DNA from: Campylobacteraceae bacterium
Lineage (GTDB): Bacteria; Campylobacterota; Campylobacteria; Campylobacterales; Arcobacteraceae
Direction: 5' to 3'
NCBI GenBank assembly: GCA_013215985.1
Contig: JABSOL010000006.1
Coordinates: 1-40,600, forward strand
Length of the DNA: 40,600 nt
Shown: piece after piece, positions 1-8,831 of the stretch
Numbering within the stretch: the stretch's first letter is position 1
Layout: every line of letters starts with the position of its first letter
The notes under the pieces: model-generated
Told to the model about the DNA's origin: nothing
The model's input: only the letters and a program-made list of their open reading frames with translations
Database searches by the model: none
Made by a program: the position numbers and the translations under genes

Positions 1-67
1 GTCAAGCTCTTCATCGCTGATAATACTGCAGGGTCCCCTTGACGGAAACGTAGGCCGTTGCCAGATT
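1..67 (+). rRNA. rrf: 5S ribosomal RNA, 3' part
   Basis: The first 67 bases match the 3' part of a bacterial 5S rRNA: the helix IV/V region with GGGTCCCC, then GGAAACGTAGG, then the closing GTTGCCAG that would pair with the missing 5' end. The 5' part lies outside the window, so an rRNA operon must end here. A strong hairpin terminator follows at once. The exact 3' end is uncertain by a few bases. Confidence 0.85.
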
Positions 68-80
68 TAAGTATTTTTAC

Positions 81-131
81 AAAGCTTATATGAAATTCAA
101 CTTAGTTGTTTTTTATATAAGCTTTTTTTTT
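81..131 (+). terminator. rRNA operon terminator
   Basis: An 11-bp perfect stem (AAAGCTTATAT at 81-91 with ATATAAGCTTT at 115-125) contains a small inner CAAC/GTTG helix and runs into a T-tract at 123-131. This is a classic intrinsic terminator just downstream of 5S rRNA. The following 117 bases hold a TATACT box at 215-220 that could be the promoter of the next gene. Confidence 0.85.
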
Positions 132-248
132 GCCCTTTTTTTAGGATATTTTCTATTAAATAGAATTTCTTTCACTTTTTTCACTCTTTATCTTCTTATT
201 AATTGATTAATTGTTATACTCCCCTAAATAATTTATATTTGGAGAATA

Positions 249-1094
249 ATGCAAAAAGATATATCAGAATCTTTTATTGATAATAAAAGAATAAAACTTA
301 TTAACGAGCTTTGTGGTGTAAGTGAGTCTAATGTAATTAAAAATAAAATTGACGAATGTTTTAATACTTTTTTACCTCTACTTGATTCAAATACTCAAAG
401 ACTTTTAACTTTTATTAATGAGATTGATAATATTTTAGATAAAAATGACGAAAATGTAGATTTATATTCTTTATCTTCAAAAAAAGTTTTTGTGATAAAT
501 AATGATGAAGACTTAGAAATTGCAGTTAAAAATATAAAAAGATCTAAAATAATAGGTTTTGATACAGAACAAAAACCTATATTTAAAAAAGGTGCTAAAG
601 CTTCAAAGATTGCGATTATCCAAATAGCAGATAAACACAATGCTTATGTATTCCAAATACAACAAATTAAAGATATCTCAAGTTTATTATCTCTTTTATC
701 TTCTTCAAAAATTACAAAAGTAGGTATTGGTTTAAAAAATGATGTAAATGTTTTATATACAGAATTTAAAATTAATTTAAATTCTTATATTGACTTCGGT
801 ATATTATTTAAATCTAAGTTATTTTATAAAAATGATTTAGGTGCAAAAAAAGCTACATTATTATTTTTAAATCAAAAATTACAAAAATCAAAAAATACTT
901 CAAGATCTAATTGGGAGAATAAAGATTTGAGTTCATCTCAAATTAAGTATGCAGCAGAAGATGCAGCTTGTGTATATGATTCTTTTTGTGAAATGTTAAA
1001 ACAACACGAGTTCTTAGTAAAAATATTACCTAAATATTTTCAAGAAAATTATTCTAATAATATATATATAAATGAGTTAAGTGGAGTAAATTAA
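249..1094 (+). CDS. RNase D-like 3'-5' exonuclease (DEDDy)
   Basis: 281 residues. From about residue 80 to 250 it has a DEDDy 3'-5' exonuclease fold as in RNase D and WRN: motif I FDTE (D105, E107), motif II GLKNDV (D165), motif III Y234-AAED (D238). All five catalytic residues are present, so it should be a metal-dependent nuclease on RNA or DNA ends. The first 80 residues match no domain I know, and there is no HRDC domain, so it is shorter than true RNase D. The ATG has a GGAG site 5 bases upstream. Its stop codon abuts the ATG of the GntR gene, so the two are probably cotranscribed. The link to the catabolic genes downstream may be only positional. Confidence 0.82.
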   Translation: MQKDISESFIDNKRIKLINELCGVSESNVIKNKIDECFNTFLPLLDSNTQRLLTFINEIDNILDKNDENVDLYSLSSKKVFVINNDEDLEIAVKNIKRSKIIGFDTEQKPIFKKGAKASKIAIIQIADKHNAYVFQIQQIKDISSLLSLLSSSKITKVGIGLKNDVNVLYTEFKINLNSYIDFGILFKSKLFYKNDLGAKKATLLFLNQKLQKSKNTSRSNWENKDLSSSQIKYAAEDAACVYDSFCEMLKQHEFLVKILPKYFQENYSNNIYINELSGVN

Positions 1095-1751
1095 ATGATT
1101 AATCATAGAAATAAAAATAAATTAAAAAAAGATAGAAATAAAACTATGACAGAACAAGTTTATGAAAAACTTGAGAATTTAATTGTTTTTTGTGAAATTG
1201 AACCTGGCTCAATTTTAACAGAAGCTGAAATAGCAGAAATTGTAGGAGCGGGGAGAACACCAGTTCGAGAAGCTTTAAGACTTTTATCAAAAAGATTTTT
1301 AGTTAATATTTCTAGAGTTGGTATTGTAATTCCTGAAATGAATGCAAGAGTACAATTACAATTATTAGAAGTAAGAAGAGTAATATTAAAACTATGTATG
1401 GAATGTGCCGTTAAAAGATTAACAGAGATAGATAAAAATAATATTCAAGATCTGCTTGATACAATTGATGAGCAAGATGATGTAGAATTTTTACATTGGC
1501 TTAAAAAAAGACAAGAAGTATTAGCTAAATGTTCTAAAAATGAATTTATATATGAAGAGCTTCGTAATGCTCAAGGTTTATCTCGACGTTTTTGGTATTA
1601 TTATGCAAAAAAAGAAGATCATCTCGAAGTTAAAAAATTACATAAACTTATTTTACAAGCAGTATATGATCAAAATGAGAAAAATGCATTAAAATATGTT
1701 GATGAAATGATTGATTATATAGAAGAATTTGTTCGAAGACACTACGTATAA
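1095..1751 (+). CDS. GntR/FCD-family transcriptional regulator
   Basis: 218 residues. Residues 18-80 form the GntR winged helix: a T-E-Q-V-Y-E-K-L helix, PGSILTEAEIAE, then the recognition helix with GRTPVREALRLL (53-64) and a wing ending near GIVIP. Residues 85-210 are helical and read as an FCD effector domain, though the usual FCD metal-binding histidines are mostly not evident. Members of this family usually bind a small carboxylated effector and repress the neighbouring catabolic operon. The ATG directly follows the upstream stop, with GGAG inside the end of that gene. A perfect 48-base palindrome lies 6 bases past the stop and precedes the RidA-to-oxidoreductase genes, which are therefore the likely regulon. 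Confidence 0.88.
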   Translation: MINHRNKNKLKKDRNKTMTEQVYEKLENLIVFCEIEPGSILTEAEIAEIVGAGRTPVREALRLLSKRFLVNISRVGIVIPEMNARVQLQLLEVRRVILKLCMECAVKRLTEIDKNNIQDLLDTIDEQDDVEFLHWLKKRQEVLAKCSKNEFIYEELRNAQGLSRRFWYYYAKKEDHLEVKKLHKLILQAVYDQNEKNALKYVDEMIDYIEEFVRRHYV

Positions 1752-1757
1752 TCCCAA

Positions 1758-1805
1758 TTAACTTAATATATACTTAAGATATATCTTAAGTATATATTAA
1801 GTTAA
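1758..1805. promoter_or_regulatory. Perfect 48-base palindrome, likely operator
   Basis: Every base from 1758 to 1781 pairs with 1805 to 1782. The centre is TCTTAAG/CTTAAGA-like and the outer arms read TTAACTTAATATA. No T-tract follows on the + strand, which argues against a simple terminator. The palindrome sits between the regulator gene and the operon and ends just before a possible -35 element. The arms could give two spaced half-site pairs for a GntR dimer. The operator role is inferred. Confidence 0.55.
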
Positions 1806-1809
1806 CTAA

Positions 1810-1839
1810 TTGTAAACTTTTCCTATCTTATTTTATAAA
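1810..1839 (+). promoter_or_regulatory. Possible promoter of the catabolic operon
   Basis: TTGTAA at 1810-1815, an 18-base gap and TATAAA at 1834-1839 form an acceptable sigma-70 promoter about 40 bases before the RidA start. It directly follows the palindrome, so a protein bound there would meet RNA polymerase. AT-rich sequence makes chance boxes common. Confidence 0.35.
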
Positions 1840-1882
1840 TAAAAAAAATTTATAAAAAAAATTAAATAAGCTAAGGATTACA

Positions 1883-2266
1883 ATGAATAAAAAAACTCCA
1901 GTAAAAACAGACTTATTTGCTTCAAAAGCTCCATTAGAGTGGGCAATTGTTTCTAACAATACTTTATATACAGCTCAAATTCCTATTAATAAAGAAGGTG
2001 CAGTCGTTGTTGGTGGTATAGAAGCTCAGACTAGACAAACAATGGATAACTTAGTTCATACTTTAAAGTGTGCTGGTGTAACATGTAATGAAGTTTTACA
2101 AGTTATGATTTATGTAACAGACAGATCTTATTTAGCAACAGTAAATAAAGTTTATGCTGAATATTTTGAAGCTCCATTTCCAAATAGAGCGGCGATTGTA
2201 GTTGCAGGTCTTGCAAGAGAAGAAATGTTAGTAGAACTTGTAGTTTACGCACAAGCAAGCAAATAA
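1883..2266 (+). CDS. RidA family protein (imine/enamine deaminase)
   Basis: 127 residues, the usual length of the RidA/YjgF/UK114 family. The C-terminal signature is clear: FPNRAAIVVAGL with the substrate-binding arginine R102, then MLVELVVYA with E118. RidA proteins hydrolyse reactive imines or enamines released by amino-acid enzymes; some close relatives act on pathway-specific intermediates. The ATG has AAGGA 6 bases upstream and the next gene starts 21 bases after the stop. Its place as first gene of a catabolic operon suggests a pathway-specific enzyme that handles an enamine or imine product. Whether it is RidA itself or another Rid subgroup cannot be settled by eye. Confidence 0.9.
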   Translation: MNKKTPVKTDLFASKAPLEWAIVSNNTLYTAQIPINKEGAVVVGGIEAQTRQTMDNLVHTLKCAGVTCNEVLQVMIYVTDRSYLATVNKVYAEYFEAPFPNRAAIVVAGLAREEMLVELVVYAQASK

Positions 2267-2287
2267 TAAAAATATTAAGGAAAATTT

Positions 2288-3736
2288 ATGACATATAATT
2301 ACGAAGAAAGTTTATATATTAATGGTTCATGGGAAAAAGGTGTTTCAACTATTGAAAACATTAATCCATCTGATATCTCAGATAATATTGGTAATATTGC
2401 ACAAGCTAGTAGTGAGCAAGTAAATAAAGCAATTAAAGCTGCAAGAATAGCTCAACCTATTTGGGAAAAAACTCCTTTAGAAACAAAATTAAATATTTTA
2501 CAAAAAATTGGTGATGAACTAATTGAGAGATGTGAAGAATTAGGTGAACTTCTAGGAAGAGAAGAAGGAAAATCTAAAGCAGAAGGTAAGGGAGAAATTT
2601 ATAGATCTGGACAATTTTTTCAATATTATGCTGCTGAAGTTCTAAGACAAATGGGTGAAAATGCTTTATCAGTAAGACCTGGTATTGATATTGATGTAAC
2701 TAGAGAAGCTGTTGGAGTTATTGGTATAATCTCACCTTGGAATTTCCCAACTGCAACTGCTGCTTGGAAAATAGCACCTGCTTTAGCTTTTGGAAATGCA
2801 ATTATTTGGAAACCAGCTAATTTAACTCCTGCTTCTGCTATTGCTTTAACTGAAATTATTTCAAGACATGGTTTACCAGATGGTACATTTAATCTTGTTT
2901 TAGGATCAGGGTCAATTGTTGGAAATGAACTTATTAATTCTAAAGAAATTGATGCAATTTCATTTACAGGATCTGTTGAAACAGGAAGAAAAATTGCAAT
3001 TGCTACTGCTGCTAATTTTGTTAAGTGTCAGTTAGAAATGGGTAGTAAAAATGCTTTAGTTATTGCTGATGATGCAGATATCTCTACAGCTGTAGAATCT
3101 GCAATTGCTGGTTCATTTTCAGGAACAGGGCAGAAATGTACTGCTTCTTCAAGGTTAATTGTAACAGAATCTATTCATGATGAATTTGTATCTGCTCTTG
3201 TAAAAAGAATGGGTGATTTAAAGGTTGGACATTATTTAGAAGATGGTATTTTTATGGGACCAGTTTCTGATAAAGCACAATTTGATTCAAACTTTAAATG
3301 GATTGAGAGAACTAAAGAACTTGGTGGTAAATTAGCATTTGGAGGTGAAAAACTATCTATGAAAACTGAAGGTTATTTTATGAGTCCAACTTTATTTGTT
3401 GACACAAAAAATGACTGGGATGTAAACCAAGAAGAAGTATTTGCACCAATGGCTTGTGTTATTAAAGTTAAAGATTTAGATGAAGCTATTAAAACTTGTA
3501 ATGACACTAGATTTGGTTTAACTGCTGGAATTATTACTCAAAGTTTAAAAACTGCAGCAATCTTTAAAAAGTCTGCTCAAAGTGGTTGTGTAATGGTTAA
3601 TTTACCAACTGCAGGAACTGATTACCATGTTCCTTTTGGAGGAAGAAAAGAATCAAGTTTTGGACCACGTGAGCAAGGTTCTTATGCTAAAGAATTTTAC
3701 ACTATTGTTAAAACAACATATCAAAAACCTTATTAG
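2288..3736 (+). CDS. NAD(P)-dependent aldehyde dehydrogenase
   Basis: 482 residues, full length for the ALDH superfamily. It shows SPWNFP (149-154, oxyanion asparagine N152), the KPAN cofactor loop, FTGSVETGRKI, the general base in LEMGSKN (E250), and the nucleophile in GQKCTASS (C284); PMACVIKV follows the EEVFA motif. Overall it is most like succinate-semialdehyde, alpha-ketoglutarate-semialdehyde and related dehydrogenases. LEMGSKN, instead of the common LELGGK, is shared with ketoglutarate-semialdehyde types as I recall. AAGGA precedes the start and the M19-like gene begins 8 bases after the stop. It should oxidise a semialdehyde made in the pathway to a carboxylate; the substrate is unknown. 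Confidence 0.92.
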   Translation: MTYNYEESLYINGSWEKGVSTIENINPSDISDNIGNIAQASSEQVNKAIKAARIAQPIWEKTPLETKLNILQKIGDELIERCEELGELLGREEGKSKAEGKGEIYRSGQFFQYYAAEVLRQMGENALSVRPGIDIDVTREAVGVIGIISPWNFPTATAAWKIAPALAFGNAIIWKPANLTPASAIALTEIISRHGLPDGTFNLVLGSGSIVGNELINSKEIDAISFTGSVETGRKIAIATAANFVKCQLEMGSKNALVIADDADISTAVESAIAGSFSGTGQKCTASSRLIVTESIHDEFVSALVKRMGDLKVGHYLEDGIFMGPVSDKAQFDSNFKWIERTKELGGKLAFGGEKLSMKTEGYFMSPTLFVDTKNDWDVNQEEVFAPMACVIKVKDLDEAIKTCNDTRFGLTAGIITQSLKTAAIFKKSAQSGCVMVNLPTAGTDYHVPFGGRKESSFGPREQGSYAKEFYTIVKTTYQKPY

Positions 3737-3744
3737 GAATTATT

Positions 3745-4734
3745 ATGTATAAAGATCAAATAATTATCGATGGTTTACAATATTGTTATTGGGACCGTTC
3801 TTATTTTGAAAGTTTACAAAGAAGTGGAATTACAGCCGTTCATGTAACTATTGTTTATCATGAAATGGCTAGAGAAACTCTAAGTAGATTTGCACAGTGG
3901 AATAAATATTTTGAGTTATATTCTGATTTAATTATGCCTATTATGAATATGGCTGATGTAAAAATTGCTAAAGAGAAAAAATTAGTTGGAATCTTTTTTG
4001 GTGCACAAAATTGTAGTCCAATAGATGATGAAATTGGTCTAATTGAAGTAATGAGAAAACAAGGTTTACTTATTATGCAATTAACTTATAATAACCAGAG
4101 CTTATTAGCTACTGGTTGTTATGAAAAACATGATAATGGAATCACTAGATTTGGAAAACAAGCAATTGCTGAAATGAATAGAGTTGGCATGATTATAGAT
4201 ATGAGTCATAGTTCTGAAATATCAACACTAGAAGCAATTGATTTATCTTCAAGACCAATTTGTATTTCACATGCAAACCCAAATTTTGCTCATAAAGCGT
4301 TAAGAAATAAATCAAATACAGTAATAAAATCTTTATGTAAAAGAGGAGGATTATTAGGATTTTCTTTATATCCTTTCCATTTACCAAATGCAAGTAAATG
4401 TACTTTAGAAAACTTTACACAAATGATTGCTGATACAGCAGATATGGTTGGAGTTGAACACTTAGCACTTGGAAGTGATTTATGTTTAAATCAACCAACA
4501 GAAGTTTTAGAATGGATGAGAAATGGTAAATGGTCTAAAGCTATGGATTATGGAGAGGGAAGTGCATCAAATTCAGGTTGGCCTGATGATTTACCTTGGT
4601 TTAAAGATGAAAAAGGAATGGAAAATATTTATAATGGCCTTTTAAAACAAGGTTTTAAAGAGAAAGAAGCTAATCAAATTCTTGGCGGGAACTGGTTTAA
4701 CTTCTTAGAGAGCGGTTTAAAAGCTCAAAATTAA
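3745..4734 (+). CDS. M19 dipeptidase-like protein lacking canonical metal ligands
   Basis: 329 residues of the M19 (renal/membrane dipeptidase) TIM-barrel family. It keeps DMSHSS (H155), SHANP (H176) and GSD (D245). The usual N-terminal HxD ligands are replaced (DGLQY, 9-13), and no glutamate occupies the bridging-metal position (FFGAQN, 84-89). It has no signal peptide, so it is cytoplasmic. As I recall, the dipeptidase-like gene of the Pseudomonas dimethylglycine (dgc) locus has the same subgroup features: DGL start, GxQN, TGCYE, AEMNRVGM. That suggests a role in betaine or N-methyl amino-acid breakdown, not peptide hydrolysis. Start has AGGAATT upstream. Family is certain; activity is not. 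Confidence 0.83.
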   Translation: MYKDQIIIDGLQYCYWDRSYFESLQRSGITAVHVTIVYHEMARETLSRFAQWNKYFELYSDLIMPIMNMADVKIAKEKKLVGIFFGAQNCSPIDDEIGLIEVMRKQGLLIMQLTYNNQSLLATGCYEKHDNGITRFGKQAIAEMNRVGMIIDMSHSSEISTLEAIDLSSRPICISHANPNFAHKALRNKSNTVIKSLCKRGGLLGFSLYPFHLPNASKCTLENFTQMIADTADMVGVEHLALGSDLCLNQPTEVLEWMRNGKWSKAMDYGEGSASNSGWPDDLPWFKDEKGMENIYNGLLKQGFKEKEANQILGGNWFNFLESGLKAQN

Positions 4735-4791
4735 TCTTTAAAAGATTTATTTTGGCTTATATTATCAAAAATACCATGATAGGGAGATAAA

Positions 4792-6342
4792 ATGGAAACT
4801 TTGAATAAAAATAGTATTAATATTGAAGAGATTGAGAAAAAAGAAAAAATTGATAAAATATCACTTTTTTTAAGTTCTGGATTTTTAGTTACTTTTGTTG
4901 CTTTAGCTTTATATGATGCTGAATTATTAACAAGTATAGTAAATGCAGGTTTTGGCTGGTCTGCAAAAATTTTTGGTGCATATTGGCAATTTTTATTATT
5001 TGCAACATTTATTGTAGGAATTGGTCTTTCTTTAGGAAGAACAGGTTCTGTAGTTTTAGGTAATTTAAAATCTCCAGAAATGAGTACATTTCAATGGATG
5101 GCTATTATCTTATGTACATTATTAGCTGGTGGTGGAGTGTTTTGGGCAGCAGGTGAACCAATTGCTCACTTTGTATCTCCTCCTCCATTTTATGGTCCTG
5201 AAGCAGATGTTTTTCAAAGAGCAGTTAATGCTTTATCTCAAAGTTTTATGCATTGGGGATTCTTAGCATGGGCAATTTTAGGTACATTAACTACAATTGT
5301 ATTAATGCACTTACATTATGATAAAGGTCTACCTTTAAAACCTAGAACACTTTTATATCCAGTATTTGGGGATAGAGTTATTCATGGACCCTTAGGTTCT
5401 ATTGTTGATGCTGCCTGTATTGTTGCAGTTGCAGCTGGTACTATTGGACCAATTGGATTTTTGGGTTTACAAATTTCATATGCTTTAAATGCATTATTTG
5501 AAATTCCAGATGGTTTCACTACTCAATTAATTATTATTATAATTGCTATTTTAATTTATACTATATCTGCTCTATCAGGTGTTACAAGAGGAATTCAGAT
5601 TTTAAGTAGATGGAATGTAGTTTTAGCTGTTTTTTTAATGGCATATATTTTTATTTTTGGTCCAACTGCTTTTATTATTGATGCTTATATTCAAGGTGTA
5701 GGTTCAGTATTGCAAAACTTTATTCCAATGGCTACATTTAGAGGTGATACTTCTTGGTTAAGTTGGTGGACAGTATTCTTTTGGGGATGGTTTTTAGGTT
5801 ATGGACCTATGATGGCAATTTTTATTGCTAGAATATCAAGAGGAAGAACAATTAGAATGTTAATTTTAGCTGTTAGTATTTTTGCGCCACTAATTACAAT
5901 GTTTTGGTTTACAATTGTAGGTGGATCTGGTTTATCATTTGAAATAGCAGAACCTGGATTAATTTCAGAAGCATTTAAAGGTTTTAATTTACCAGCAGCC
6001 TTATTAGCGATTACACAAGCTTTACCTTTTCCAATAATTACATCAATATTGTTTTTAATTTTAACAACAGTATTTATTGTAACAACAGGAGATTCAATGA
6101 CTTATACTATAAGTGTTGTTGTATCTGGTAATACTGAACCAAATCCATATTTAAGAGTATTTTGGGGAGTATTAATGGGAGTATTAGCAATTGTATTAAT
6201 TTCAATAGGTTCAGGTGGAATATCTGCTTTACAATCATTTATTGTAATAACAGCAGTACCTGTATCTTTAATACTTTTACCCGCATTATGGAATGCACCA
6301 CAAATTGCAATTAAAATGGCAGATGAACAAGGTTTAAAATAA
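4792..6342 (+). CDS. BCCT family betaine/choline/carnitine-type transporter
   Basis: 516 residues with about 12 hydrophobic segments. It shows BCCT hallmarks: GGVFWAAGEPIAHFVSPPP near residue 115, a tryptophan-rich stretch (SWWTVFFWGWF), and FIARISRGRTIR in the cytoplasmic loop. BCCT proteins import zwitterionic quaternary-ammonium or sulfonium compounds by Na+ or H+ symport, or by exchange. The tryptophans match the aromatic box that holds the onium group. The C-terminal tail is short, without the long charged osmosensor tail of BetP, which fits nutritional uptake. GGGAG lies 6 bases before the ATG. Being inside a catabolic operon makes it the likely importer of the substrate. Confidence 0.93.
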   Translation: METLNKNSINIEEIEKKEKIDKISLFLSSGFLVTFVALALYDAELLTSIVNAGFGWSAKIFGAYWQFLLFATFIVGIGLSLGRTGSVVLGNLKSPEMSTFQWMAIILCTLLAGGGVFWAAGEPIAHFVSPPPFYGPEADVFQRAVNALSQSFMHWGFLAWAILGTLTTIVLMHLHYDKGLPLKPRTLLYPVFGDRVIHGPLGSIVDAACIVAVAAGTIGPIGFLGLQISYALNALFEIPDGFTTQLIIIIIAILIYTISALSGVTRGIQILSRWNVVLAVFLMAYIFIFGPTAFIIDAYIQGVGSVLQNFIPMATFRGDTSWLSWWTVFFWGWFLGYGPMMAIFIARISRGRTIRMLILAVSIFAPLITMFWFTIVGGSGLSFEIAEPGLISEAFKGFNLPAALLAITQALPFPIITSILFLILTTVFIVTTGDSMTYTISVVVSGNTEPNPYLRVFWGVLMGVLAIVLISIGSGGISALQSFIVITAVPVSLILLPALWNAPQIAIKMADEQGLK

Positions 6343-6352
6343 AATTTTATAA

Positions 6353-6380
6353 AAAAGAAGTAATATAAATTACTTCTTTT
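6353..6380 (+). terminator. Intra-operon hairpin, possible partial terminator
   Basis: A 12-bp perfect stem (AAAAGAAGTAAT at 6353-6364, ATTACTTCTTTT at 6369-6380) with a 4-base loop is followed by a short T/A-rich stretch. It separates the transporter from the 804-residue protein gene. It could terminate part of the transcripts, protect an upstream mRNA end, or mark two transcription units. No clear new promoter is seen after it. Confidence 0.5.
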
Positions 6381-6397
6381 TATTATAGGAGAGAAGA

Positions 6398-8812
6398 ATG
6401 AAATTAATAAATAATCTAGCACTTAGAGAATCAAGTGATGTTATGAATTTAAAAAGAATGGGTGCAATGCATCAGTCTAGAATATCATTTACAAGAACTC
6501 TAGTTAGAAAAATGGCTAATGAAAATTGGATTGTTAAAAAAAGCCTATGGGATTTATGTGAAAATGGTTATGGTACTGTTATTTATGAGTTGAAAACTCC
6601 AAATAGTATTTATAATTTAGTAGTTTTTTCTAATTATATTGAAGATCATGAAAGAAATGATAGGGTAATTGCAGAAAAGTGGGATGTTACTTTTACTTTA
6701 ATAGATGGTGAAGTAAGTTCAAAACTTTTAAAAATGTTAAAAGATAATGTTCCTTTACAAGAAGCAGGAAGAAATACAAATAGAGCAATGGTATTGGCAC
6801 GTGCTAATAAAAGTGTAAGAGTATTTAATCATATTGTAGAATCTTTAGCCTGTGGTAAACAACCTGATTGTGATGAATTATCAAAAGTTGGTTATATTTT
6901 AAGAACAACAGCCGTATATGGTAGTGGTAAATTTGGTATTACAGATTTTGATAATTTAAAAGATAAAGTAGATTTCTCTCAATCTTTTTCTGCTGAAATG
7001 TGTGCGGTTTATATTCTTAGACAATTTTCTTTAGATTTAGTTAATTATTTAGCTAAAAATAAAGGTAAAGATAAATCAGTTACTTTAGATAAAAATATTC
7101 AAAGATATTTAGGAATAGGGAATGCAACTGGGCTAGGTATGGCACCTTATTTAATCAAACATCCAAAAGTAGTTGATAATTGGTTATATCAAAGAGAATC
7201 AGCATTAAGCCAAGTATCATTAGAAAAAATTACAAAAGAAAAAATTAAAGAAATAAAAAAATACTTATATAGAGCAAAACAGCATCTTAATGAAGTTATT
7301 ACTATTAATGAAAATCAAAAAAAATTAAATATAATTGCAGCAAATGAAATTGATTCAATTATTGAAATAATAGAAAACTCTCTAGTTTCAAATAATATAT
7401 GGGCCAAAATTATAAAAGAAATAAAAGTTTTCTCTTATGAAGCTCAAGAATGTACTATTTCATCTTTAATTGAATTATTTCCATCTTTAGTAGATGAGTA
7501 TGCAAATAAAATGACAATTGATGAACAAGCTTTAGAATTAACAGATATTTCTTTATCTGATTTAAAAACAATATTAAGAGAAAAATATTCGTGGGCAATT
7601 AATATTGATTTCACAAAAGACGATAATAACTACTGGTTTTGGTATGTATCACAAGATAAAGAAGAACCAAGATTAGGAATTAGAAATGTTGATAATGGTA
7701 GTGAGTTAGAACAACCATTAGATATTGCAAGACAAGCAAATAAACTTTATAATAAAATTAAAGATATGAATAATGAAGATACTATTAGTAAGTTTTTATT
7801 ATTAAATCCTGAATTTACATCTATTACTAGAAGAGTTTGGACTATGGGTCATTGTGTAATGGGTGAAATTCAAGCTAATGTATTAGCAAAAGATTTTTTA
7901 CCAATGGATTTATTAAGAGCTAAACTAGCTATGTTTGGTGCTACTAAATTTGATCCAAGATCAGATAGATGGGTACAAGTTACATTTTACCAAAGTGCCC
8001 CTTTATTAGATGAAATTCATGCAAATGAATGGTTGTTCCCCTTATTAGAAAAAAACAAAGATGATAAACTTGATTTTAATGATAATAAAATTTGTGTTTC
8101 ACAAACTGAATTAAAAACTTTATGTGCAAAAGCATTTAATGGATTAAAATTAAAAGCAGGTGAAGCTGATGTAATTGCTAAAATGGTTGTTGAACTTGAA
8201 CTTGTTGGATTAAGAGGAGTTGATCATTTTATTGAAGCATTAGATCATTTAAAAGATGATAATGCTTTAAGTGTTAGTATAGCATCAAGTGAGAATAAGA
8301 TATCAGTTGATTTAGGTTCTTGTAGTATTTTATGTCATTTACAAATTGTATTAGCTTATGCAATTGAGCATATGAAAAACAATGATTATGTACTTCTTGA
8401 AATTAAAAATTGTTATAACAAGTGGTTAAGTTATACTCAGTTAAAAAGATTATCAAGTAAAGAACTAAATGCTAAATTTTATTGGACAAGTTCAAGTGAT
8501 AATAAAAGTATTGAATATTCTATTAATAAAAATGAAGAATATCCAAATGTAAAAATTTCAAATAAATCTTTATTTGAAAAAAATACTTTGATTATAGAAA
8601 TATCAAAAAATAAAATAACTAATGATTCTTTTGATTTAGAGTATGAAAAGATTAAATCTATTACTTTAAAAGACTCTTATAATAATTCGTTAGATAGTGG
8701 TATTTTACTGGAAAAAGATTCTTGGAATAAAATAAAAGAAGTTGCAAAAGGTATACTAGTTGAGTCAAGTGAGAAATCAAAAAATGATGCTGGTGGAGTA
8801 GTTACACTATAA
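6398..8812 (+). CDS. Large uncharacterised cytoplasmic protein
   Basis: 804 residues; I do not recognise the family. It has no signal peptide or membrane segment and mixes regular alpha/beta stretches with charged helices. Striking, probably conserved stretches are near residues 125-150 (NRAMVLARANKSVRVFNH), near 240-260 (GIGNATGLGMAPYL), the WFWYVSQDKEEPRLGIRN segment near 410-425, and RRVWTMGHCVMGEIQAN near 480-496. There is no nucleotide-binding loop and no CxxC cluster. The last 120 residues are Ser/Lys/Asn-rich and look less conserved. GGAGAG precedes the ATG. It lies between the transporter and the molybdoenzyme, 19 bases before the latter, so it is likely a pathway enzyme or partner of that oxidoreductase. 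Confidence 0.8.
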   Translation: MKLINNLALRESSDVMNLKRMGAMHQSRISFTRTLVRKMANENWIVKKSLWDLCENGYGTVIYELKTPNSIYNLVVFSNYIEDHERNDRVIAEKWDVTFTLIDGEVSSKLLKMLKDNVPLQEAGRNTNRAMVLARANKSVRVFNHIVESLACGKQPDCDELSKVGYILRTTAVYGSGKFGITDFDNLKDKVDFSQSFSAEMCAVYILRQFSLDLVNYLAKNKGKDKSVTLDKNIQRYLGIGNATGLGMAPYLIKHPKVVDNWLYQRESALSQVSLEKITKEKIKEIKKYLYRAKQHLNEVITINENQKKLNIIAANEIDSIIEIIENSLVSNNIWAKIIKEIKVFSYEAQECTISSLIELFPSLVDEYANKMTIDEQALELTDISLSDLKTILREKYSWAINIDFTKDDNNYWFWYVSQDKEEPRLGIRNVDNGSELEQPLDIARQANKLYNKIKDMNNEDTISKFLLLNPEFTSITRRVWTMGHCVMGEIQANVLAKDFLPMDLLRAKLAMFGATKFDPRSDRWVQVTFYQSAPLLDEIHANEWLFPLLEKNKDDKLDFNDNKICVSQTELKTLCAKAFNGLKLKAGEADVIAKMVVELELVGLRGVDHFIEALDHLKDDNALSVSIASSENKISVDLGSCSILCHLQIVLAYAIEHMKNNDYVLLEIKNCYNKWLSYTQLKRLSSKELNAKFYWTSSSDNKSIEYSINKNEEYPNVKISNKSLFEKNTLIIEISKNKITNDSFDLEYEKIKSITLKDSYNNSLDSGILLEKDSWNKIKEVAKGILVESSEKSKNDAGGVVTL

Positions 8813-8831
8813 GATATATAAAGGTTAAAAA

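Noticed and set aside
4193-4393. Leucine/isoleucine-rich open frame on the minus strand
   Set aside because: It lies wholly inside the M19-like gene with no ribosome-binding site; AT-rich coding sequence produces such frames by chance.
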